A stretch of DNA of 64,000 bases from Ophiura sarsii (Eukaryota > Echinodermata > Ophiuroidea > Amphilepidida > Ophiuridae). Of the stretch, positions 56,731 through 64,000 are shown piece after piece. Location: NCBI GenBank assembly GCA_035610835.1, contig CM069444.1, forward strand, positions 1,111,521-1,175,520, written 5' to 3'. The notes under the pieces were generated by a model, which was given only the letters and a program-made list of their open reading frames with translations, did no database searches and was not told the DNA's origin. The translations under genes and the position numbers were made by a program. Position 1 is the first letter of the stretch; the number at the start of each line of letters is the position of its first letter.

Positions 56731-57440
56731 GTAGGTATTTATATCAGTTATGAGCCACACGTATAAATTATATCGTACATTAAATGTTTATAGTTTGAGC
56801 AGAAAATTATATTTTCATCCACATTATCCATGATAAACCACAGAATACGTTAATATTAGATGTTATTTAAACAAAACATTAATGTATTCTATAAACCAAC
56901 TTGGAATTTCCAAAGCGAATTTTTCAATTGAAAAACCCCATTCCTGTTCAAAAGTTGCTATGGCCTAGCTGACATTGGAAACTGGTATAGGTATGTGAAA
57001 TCATGAAGACCGACCCCTTTTGAGCCTGCATCAGCTCTTAAGACCACCCGTTTTATTGTAAATTCAAAAATTTGTAAAATGTGCTTTCAAAAGCCCAAAA
57101 TAGTTGGAAAATGAGCTGCATCAAATCATCTTGCTAGGAATTTTAATCTTAAGTATGAATTAGTGAACGAGATAAGTTTCAATACTGTGAAGATAGCAAT
57201 AAAACCTATACATTTCCAAATATGGTAATAATCTAACTTGAGTAGGTAATTTTTGTGTTCATCACAACCAGTGATAACGTGATTATCTGGAAAACTACTC
57301 AACCAATCACTTCTTTAAATACATATTACGATACTGCTTATCTATCTTATCAGACCTTGTGCTTTATATAAGATATTAGGAATAACTTAGAAATAATAGG
57401 CATATACGACGGGTATTAAACAAATTATAAATATTTTAAA

Positions 57441-57678
57441 CAGGTTCGCCGTCGTGGATAGAAAAGAGACAATTATGGGAAAACGATCTCGCCCGGGAAT
57501 CGAACCCAGGATCTGTTGCTTGCTTGGCAACTGCCTTATCCATTGGGAAGGAAGGAATTAACTTTTCTATTTATGTCTAACACCTCGGAAATTTTTAACG
57601 AATGGTCAATGCCGATGGCCACCGATGGCACACTGCTAATTAAAAGTACAGATTAAAACTTGTCCAACGGCGAACCCG
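57441..57678 (-). mobile_element. Small element bracketing a tRNA-like head, copy 2
   Basis: Same inverted ends and TTAAA flanks as copy 1, carried along in the tandem duplication. The tRNA-like part is at about 57,482-57,552. Confidence 0.7.
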
Positions 57679-57723
57679 TTAAACTTTAAACTTAAATTAA
57701 AAGTATGTTTATTATTCTTTTAG

Positions 57724-58185
57724 GTACAGTCTGTTTGGAAGGATGTGACATTGGAAACCGTGGTGGACCAGATTCAGCCGGTTGGACAATGGTGTCACCA
57801 TCTCAAGTTATTGCGTGTGACGGGTCCGTTTCAGAATGGCGTTATCAGGCCAAGGCATCTCATCCATTTCGAGCCGTTGTTTGGAGGCAGGTCGCTGGCA
57901 CATCAACCCAATTCAAAATTGTTGGAATAAATGACATTCCAGCCGGAGCGATTAATACTGAAGTTACTTATCGAATCCCTGCCAACGAACGCATCGCTGT
58001 ACAGACAGGTGACATGATAGGATGGTCGTTTAGGAAATGTGTTTTGACATATAACACTGTAGGTGGTAGTCTTGTGCGTTGGGTTGGCGGAAATCTGCAT
58101 GCCGCCTTAGGAAAAAACCAAGTACGCAATATAAATGGTGGCGCTGAGAATCGACAATATTCTATCAAGGCTAAGGTAGCGGGAG
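57724..58185 (+). CDS. Phase 1-1 exon of an extracellular-type module, copy 2
   Basis: It has the same splice signals and phase as copy 1. It is 462 bp, one codon shorter (VAARTST becomes VAGTST), and about ten other residues differ. No stop or frameshift has appeared, and the single indel is a whole codon, which suggests both exons are under constraint. Together they give two domains in a row in one protein, or alternative exons. Confidence 0.75.
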
Positions 58186-58420
58186 GTAGGTATTTATATC
58201 AGTTATGAGCCACACGTATCAATTATATCCTACATTGGCTATGGCCTAGCTGACATTGGAAACTGGTATAGGTATGTGAAATCATGAAGACCGACCCCTT
58301 TTGAGCCTGCATCAGCTCTTAAGACCACCCGTTTTATTGTAAATTCAAAAATTTGTAAAATGTGCTTTAAAAAGCCCAAAATAGTTGGAAAATGAGCTGC
58401 ATCAAATCATCTTGCTAGGA

Positions 58421-59164
58421 ATTTGAAGAAGAAAAAAAATAATGATAAAAGATAACATTGTAAAAAAATATTGCAGAGGTCCAACAAAAATGGTTTTACA
58501 TTTTCATAGGAAGGGCTCATATCTGACTTTCCTCCTCATACTAGAAAAAAAGTAAATGTGGCTGACAAAGTGAGCAATGGTTTCTCAAACAAATATCATT
58601 ATTTTGACCAAAAATGAGTGAAATTACAAAATTCAAGATTTTTGTACAGAAAACCAAAATTTATCCAGACGTTTGGTTAATGTCGGATTATTTAGAAATG
58701 AGTTATAAATATTGTCACCAAGCATTAAGTTTATATCTGTAGGCATGTTCTATTCCAACCCATTTGATGCCAATAACTGTTTAATGATTTCTATTTTAAA
58801 TTGCAAGGAAGCTAACATTTGATTGTATATGTATGTCTTAAAAAAACACCTTTAGCAGAAGACCGTAACTCATACCGTATAATTTGTGAACCTTAAGGCA
58901 AATGTGAATGATTTTTCAGTGCAATTATCAAGAAACAACGTGTCTTCAGAACATTTTATTTGTGCAATATTTTTAGTTTGTGAAGTATTATATATTTCTA
59001 CAATGTTTTAAAGTATTATATATTTCTACAATGTTTTACCACCTTTGGCTCATTTAATATACCAGGAACTTGAATAAATTACAGGCACAACAATGCCTTG
59101 CTTGTAGACTCTCACTCCATATCATCATGCTGCAGTATAAATCCCATACATATAATTGTATAAT
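58421..59164. other. No gene seen
   Basis: AT-rich. TATTATATATTTCTACAATG is repeated directly near 58,986 and 59,015. Confidence 0.5.
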
Positions 59165-59405
59165 GGAATAGGACTAATACACTTCATAAGACTGATCCCA
59201 AAACCTGTCCGATATGCCCCAATGCCACAGACCAAAAAGGACTAATCCACTATTCATTTAATAATAATGTATTAATGTATTAATATAATGGAATAGGACT
59301 CATACACTATATAAGACTGATTCCAAAACTTGTCCCAGATGCCCCAATGCCACAGACCAAAAAGGACTAAGCCACTATTAATTTAATAACACTGTATTAA
59401 TGTAT
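59165..59405 (+). repeat. Dispersed 122-bp satellite, block 2 (two units)
   Basis: Same unit as at 46,241. The block is cut on the right by the solo LTR, whose target duplication TGTAT lies within the satellite's TTAATGTATTAAT segment. Confidence 0.9.
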
Positions 59406-59985
59406 TGTCACCTGACGCTCAGAAAGTATAACACTGACCAGTTCAACATTTGCGGATGCCACCGTGATGATGAGAGGCAAGTCTGCCATTTATTTTTCCA
59501 CTGACTACATACGCCAAAACAATTCAAACGATAATATATAATTTGCAATAATTAATACGAATCTCTGACCTATGTCGCGGGTGGGATGAATTATCGCCAA
59601 ACCGACCCTTAATCGAACTGCATTAAGGGCTGAAGACAGATTTAATTATATTATAACACATACAACTATGCCTATCCGTTCTATATCAAACATGGGGATA
59701 GGCAAACCTGAATTGAATTGAAATAGTCACAACGAGCATTATTGAGGCAGAACCACGAATTTATATCCAGTTTAAAAGGGTACCCATGCAATTGTCGCCC
59801 TTTTAAAATTGCATTTGTCAAATTTAGTCTACATAAAGGCTGAAAACATATTTAATTAGGACGTAAATTGTTTACAACGAGGACGGAAGATAACTTTAGC
59901 CATCCGTTTCTCTACTCGACGTGCAGTGAGAATAAACCCAAGATCTTATTTTGATCTTTGGATTTAGCGATACCTTTTTGTTACA
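59406..59985 (+). repeat. Solo LTR, copy B (580 bp), TGTAT target duplication
   Basis: It begins TGTCACCTGACGC and ends TTTTGTTACA. TGTAT flanks both sides (59,401-59,405, 59,986-59,990). AATAAA lies near the 3' end (about 59,931), as expected for the R region. Relative to copy A it lacks about 110 bp around the TATA-box candidate. Confidence 0.9.
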
Positions 59986-59990
59986 TGTAT

Positions 59991-61160
59991 GAGTACCAAC
60001 ATTAACATTTCCTAATTTGGGGCACGATGCCGCTTCATTTTAACATACACTTGAAATGAAGTCATATCGGTTAAATTTTAACCACATTTTTACTCCTTTG
60101 TGTGAAAATGCACAATTTGCATAACATTTTGTACAACTACTTGTTGAATAAATAATGTGTATCAATCGTTACATTTTTAAATGATTGTAAAATACTTCTT
60201 TACAATGAAAGAAAAAACCAAAACTGCCCAATAACTGAGAAATCAACTGGCATGTATAACTAATAACGAGACATGCTATGGGAACAACCAGCGAACCCTA
60301 CGCCTCATATTTTGGGAGGGGGGGGGGGGGTGGGAAATTTAGATTTGCTGAGCTGGCTAGAACAAGTTGTTCTCTCATCAAGTACCACGGAGCGAATGAT
60401 CAAAAACTGTGATGGAAAACGCAACTCACAGCCAGCAGGGAGGTCACGCTGCGTGTCAAATTTTGTTATACGCAAGAAAACAATGGAGCCTCAGTGACTA
60501 CAATATTTGCTAGAAATAGCTTCGGAAAATGGTCTATTTGGGCATCTCAAAAACTGAGAAACGTGTTAAAAATCATGTAGAATTTTAGAGGAGGGTCATT
60601 AGCATCTGCAGAACGGTAAAATGTATAGTATTAAACACGTTTTGTGACCACATTTATGTCGTAAAATGTTGGAAAATTCACGTTTTGAAAATCTGTGATC
60701 TTCGAAATTACAGGAATCCTAACTCATTCTAAACCTCACTAAATCATGAAATGAACCCGCGTCTACAAAAAAAGTCCATGTACGTATTGCTCTATCTGCT
60801 TGGAGATAGCGAAGACCACGCAAACATCATAGCTTCATACAACGGAATAAAATCCGCCATAGAGATTACATCGTAGAGATTTGCACTGCAGTCCTCTGTG
60901 TAGGGAATGTTGACAAAAGCAAGGTCGTTTGGCTATTGTGTTTGTGCATGTTTGTGACGACTGACCCCGTTTAACAATCTTCATAGCTTTCATATAGGGC
61001 TTGGGTGACCTAACTATTGACTATCACAGACAGAAAATGGATGAAAAACTAAAACGCCCACAAGAGCACTCAATGGCTGGTCAATACAAAGAGCCCAACA
61101 CGCTCGAACGCACGCGACCATCGATCTTTACGCAAGTGACAAAGGGAAATTTATTAACAC
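59991..61160. other. No gene seen, includes a G tract at 60,316-60,331
   Basis: Frames are short and unrecognised. The sequence is AT-rich with one poly-G stretch. Confidence 0.5.
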
Positions 61161-61163
61161 TAG

Positions 61164-62350
61164 CGGCCGAGTGCACCAATGACGGGTAGCTGAAGAATAG
61201 CGCTACCTCGCTAGTAACTGAGGCGTAACCCAACATGTTGAGAGCGCCAATGCGGGGTAAGCTACTAGGCTAGTAACTGGCGGGTACTTTACGCTAAATG
61301 TTATACCTGACCGGACCCAAGAGTAAGTTGGGGCATAACGTTTTATGCCACAAGTCAGTCGATTCTAGCAGTAGCGTAAATTTGTTGTGAACATTGGAGG
61401 GGATGATTCGCTAATGCTGAAGGACCAATTGCGCTTGCATGCCCAGGGGGTGTATATTTGAAGTGGAATGTGATCCCTCATAAGCTGAAAGATTTTATAT
61501 TTTTGAAAATCCATTCATGCAATTTGGTGATTTTTTTAGTCAAAATTTAGATAAACTCCTTTCGCCCATTCAAACACTAATCGCACCGACTTTGGGCCAT
61601 ATTTTAACCAAAATGTACTAATTGTCCAAGGATCTTAAATAATGACTAAATACATAAACTTATTATTGTTTTTATTAATTAAAAACTGATAAAGCCAAGT
61701 TTCAACATTATTGTGAGTGGAAGGGTAGAACTAGAAGAACGAAATAAAAAAGCATATCGTGCCGTGCGTGGTCTGGGAATCGAACCGGGGTTCCGCGGTT
61801 AACAAGCGAAGGACAAGGTGTCCACGCCACGCAAGTATTTGTGTTAAGAGATGTGTTATAATTGCATATAATTGCATCCATCGGGGGCTTGTGTTTGTCA
61901 TTAAAATTGTGCTTTTTGGTGCAATGTTTGTATGTGCCCCTCGCCCAAAATATGTTTGGAATGTCATGATAGTCCTTATTTTTGAAAAAGCGGTAAACAA
62001 ACTTCGATTTTTTTAGCCATAAAATGGCATCATTTTTTCCGGATCGCAGGCCGACTCCACGTGATTCTTGATTTACACTCACCTATGACCTAGCAAGTGA
62101 CGACACGTTTTTAATATTACGGAGGACCATTCACGCCAGCATTTTACAATAAACTATAGGTTAACACTTTGCATATGCGCCAATTAATTTTGTAAGGGGA
62201 CGATGCTGATTAATGTGGATATTTACCTCGTTAGTTGCTATTCTGATGTTACTCGCCAGTTATGCTCTAAGAATTACATCGTTAGTAAGTTATGCTACAG
62301 TTAGAGCATAACCTCCCTATTAAGTTACCCGTCATTGGTGCACTCGGCCG
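61164..62350. mobile_element. DNA element with TAG target duplication and tRNA-like core
   Basis: The left end CGGCCGAGTGCACCAATGAC, continuing GGGTA, is matched inverted at the right end, and TAG flanks both sides (61,161-61,163, 62,351-62,353). Subterminal regions on both sides hold repeated GTTATGC-, CTAGTAACT- and GGGCATAAC-type words in both orientations. It is 1,187 bp with no transposase. A tRNA-like sequence lies near the middle. Confidence 0.8.
61767..61838 (-). tRNA. tRNA-like sequence inside the TAG-flanked element
   Basis: The minus strand shows GCGTGG at one end pairing with CCACGC at the other. It also has a D-stem-like GGAC/GTCC, a TTGTTAA anticodon-type loop and a B-box GGTTCGATTCCC. 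The anticodon and T stems are mispaired, so it is a pseudogene or SINE head. Confidence 0.5.
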
Positions 62351-62374
62351 TAGGTTAAGTAATTTTTTATTAAT

Positions 62375-62868
62375 GTAACAAAGTAGGACTAATACACTAT
62401 ATAAGACTGATCCTAAACCTGTCCCATATGCCCCAATGCCACAGACCACAAAGATGTATTCCACAATTAATTTAATAATACTGTATTATTGTATTAATAT
62501 AATGGAATAGGACTAATACACTATATAAGACTGATTCCAAAACCTGTCCTAGATGCCCCAATGCCACAGACCAAAAACGATCAATCCACCGTACTATTAA
62601 TTAAATAATACTGTAATAATGTATTAATATAATGGAATAGGACTAAAACACTATAAAGACTGATCACAGAACACGTCCCAGATGCCCCTATGCCACAGAC
62701 CTACTCCACTAATGATTTAATAATACTGTATCAATGTAATAATATAATGGAAAAGGTCTAATACGATCCCAGAACCTGTCCCAGTTTCCCCAATGCCACC
62801 GAGTAAAAAAAGGACTTATCCACTATTAATTTAATAATATTGTATTAATGTGTTAATATACTGGAATA
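62375..62868 (+). repeat. Dispersed 122-bp satellite, block 3 (about four units)
   Basis: The units are marked by GACTAATACACTATATAAG at 62,387 and 62,511 and by decayed versions at 62,641 and 62,757. The fifth unit is split by the SINE and then the MITE, and resumes at 63,195-63,216 and 63,827-63,905. Confidence 0.9.
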
Positions 62869-63194
62869 TATTTATTTATATTTATAACAATAGGCTGAAG
62901 AGCCAAGTCAAACCCAATAGTGACAAACACTAAATGAAAGGGATGCCCGATGTGTGGGGTGTGTGTGTGTACAGATACAGACCCGGGATGATCCCCTACT
63001 CTTAACGAAGGAGTCTGACCTTTCAACGTGATCTTACGATGCACAGGACCACCATTTCTACGTGACATCCGAACCACGAGGCAATTGAGACTAAGTGCCT
63101 TGTCCAAAGAACAAACATATTGGCGGTAGCGCGGCTAAAGCTCGTAACCTTTGTATTGTGAGACCTGAAGGCTATCCACTAGACCACACATGCT
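62869..63194 (-). mobile_element. tRNA-derived SINE inserted in the satellite, minus strand
   Basis: The target duplication CTGGAATA is present at 62,861-62,868 and 63,195-63,202, within the satellite word TGGAATAGGACTAA. The minus strand starts with an A-box GTGTGGTCTAGTGGATAGC and a weak B-box (GGTTACGAGCT). It then carries the TTGGACAAGGCACTTAG core shared with the SINE at 47.1 kb, and ends in an AAAT-rich tail. Confidence 0.85.
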
Positions 63195-63216
63195 CTGGAA
63201 TAGGCCTAACACACTA

Positions 63217-63826
63217 CAAGGTGGTTCAAAAAAAAGTTGACCCAAGATAAAAGTAAATTTTCTCCCACATTTATAGTTTCAGCGAATTTGTGTTTACTTA
63301 GTCTTGATAAGCTGTAAGTTATGAACTTATCTTTAATAAATGGAACGTTTAGCTTGTTTGGTTCTTCTGATATGGCTCATTACAGATATCTTGCACAAAA
63401 CTGACTTGTCCACGGAAGCGTCATTTAGTTTTTGTTTTCAACAAAACAGCATGCTCCAGATTCAAAATTGAAAAGCCCACCCTGAAGTATCCAAATCTGT
63501 ATGCTTCTGTGCCATTAACATTCATCAAAGAAACATAGGTACGTAGGTAGGTAATGTCAAGCACCAGACAGATGTTTCAGATGTCTCCTTTTTCTTTTCT
63601 TTTTTCACAATTAGTGACCAATCGTGTGTAAAGGACGCGTCCGTGGACAAGGCAGATTTGTACATGCTTTCGGTAATGAACCATATCTAAAGAACCAACC
63701 AAGCTAAATTTACATTTTTTCAGGATAATTTCAAAACTTACTGCTGATCCATGCTAAGTCAACACGAATATAAATGTGGTCGAAAAATAACCTTGAACTT
63801 CGGTCAACTTTTTTTTAACCACCCGG
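63217..63826. mobile_element. TA-flanked MITE inserted in the satellite
   Basis: The left end CAAGGTGGTTCAAAAAAAAG and the inverted right end (CCGGGTGGTTAAAAAAAAG) agree through GTTGAC. TA flanks both sides. The satellite word ACACTATATAAG in the other units gives the empty site. 610 bp, non-coding, mariner-type by its TA. Confidence 0.9.
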
Positions 63827-63905
63827 TATATAAGATTGATCCCCAAACCTGTCCCAGATGCCCCAATGCCACAGACCAAAAACAAAGGACTAATTAACTA
63901 TAAAC
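63827..63905 (+). repeat. Dispersed 122-bp satellite, continuation after the MITE
   Basis: TATAAGATTGATCCCCAAAC and GATGCCCCAATGCCACAGAC continue the unit broken at 63,216. Confidence 0.85.
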
Positions 63906-64000
63906 GACTTTCCCTAAAATATGATATAATGAAGAAACAAATTACAAGAAGAAACTGGGGCCTTAAGCGGTCCCCTAGAACCCCATGCCGATATCGCCCC

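Larger units (their letters stand above)
55690..58420 (+). repeat. Tandem duplication of an about 1.45-kb unit carrying one exon each
   Basis: The unit starts TTTTAATCTTGAGTATGAATTAG (first 20 bases shared) near 55,695 and again near 57,140. The exons are offset by 1,458 bp. The trailing part (TGGCCTAGCTGACATTGG at about 56,960 and 58,235) is offset by about 1,270 bp because copy 2 lost about 190 bp. Confidence 0.9.

Noticed and set aside
29591..59985. One 30-kb LTR retrotransposon spanning both related LTRs
   Set aside because: Too long, contains a host-like kinase and exons, and copy B has its own perfect 5-bp duplication; they are separate solo LTRs.
61708..62082. 124-codon minus-strand frame
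   Set aside because: It crosses the tRNA-like sequence of the TAG-flanked element; no protein motif.

Overview
This 64-kb window is eukaryotic, AT-rich, repeat-dense DNA, almost certainly from an animal and probably a marine invertebrate. There is no bacterial gene packing. Decayed non-LTR retrotransposons, LTRs, tRNA-derived SINEs, MITEs and satellites fill most of it. Two sequences look like host genes: a single-exon protein kinase (44,099-44,986) and a tandem pair of phase 1-1 exons for an extracellular-type module (56,266-56,730 and 57,724-58,185). The species cannot be named from the sequence. A deuterostome invertebrate (echinoderm, hemichordate or cephalochordate) is a guess based on the mix of elements.

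Layout. 0-2 kb: a 1.7-kb palindrome-rich DNA element flanked by TAA. 2.4-5.8 kb: a minus-strand LTR element with a tRNA-Leu-type primer site, one LTR of which is split by a 1.3-kb CACTG-ended element. 6.2-9.4 kb: an element with a 4-bp target duplication, carrying a LINE fragment and a second, related element. 9.8-10.4 and 19.4-21.1 kb: three copies of a TA-flanked MITE. 12.0-17.9 kb: a 5.9-kb DNA transposon with exact terminal inverted repeats and a 4-bp duplication; it encodes a broken protein of C2H2 zinc fingers plus a DDE-like core. 21.7-29.4 kb: a 7.7-kb unit bounded by about 740-bp inverted repeats that encloses a broken gene with FEN1/XPG-like nuclease motifs. 29.4-31 kb: LINE fragments, a solo LTR and a minisatellite. 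31-36.8 kb: mostly unassigned AT-rich DNA. 36.8-38.6 kb: a degenerate tandem array and two minus-strand coding relics. 38.8-42.8 kb: a near full-length RTE-like LINE with a long open RT frame. 44.1-45.0 kb: the kinase. 46.2-53.5 kb: satellite, SINE, and a CR1-like LINE split by several insertions and a large foldback. 53.8-54.5 kb: a TTA-flanked MITE. 55.7-58.4 kb: the duplicated exon unit. 59.2-64 kb: satellite blocks, a solo LTR, a TAG-flanked element, a SINE and a MITE.

How the parts relate. The strongest story is the set of DNA transposons with 4-bp target duplications and GGTCA or GGCCA ends. One large zinc-finger/DDE element (11,966-17,881) and three short non-coding elements share this terminal signature, and two of the short ones are nested. 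The second story is the 7.7-kb long-TIR unit with the FEN1/XPG-like protein. Empty sites preserved in sister copies inside the window allow several insertion events to be ordered without outside data. Superfamily names are inferences from ends, duplication length and motifs; no database search was possible.
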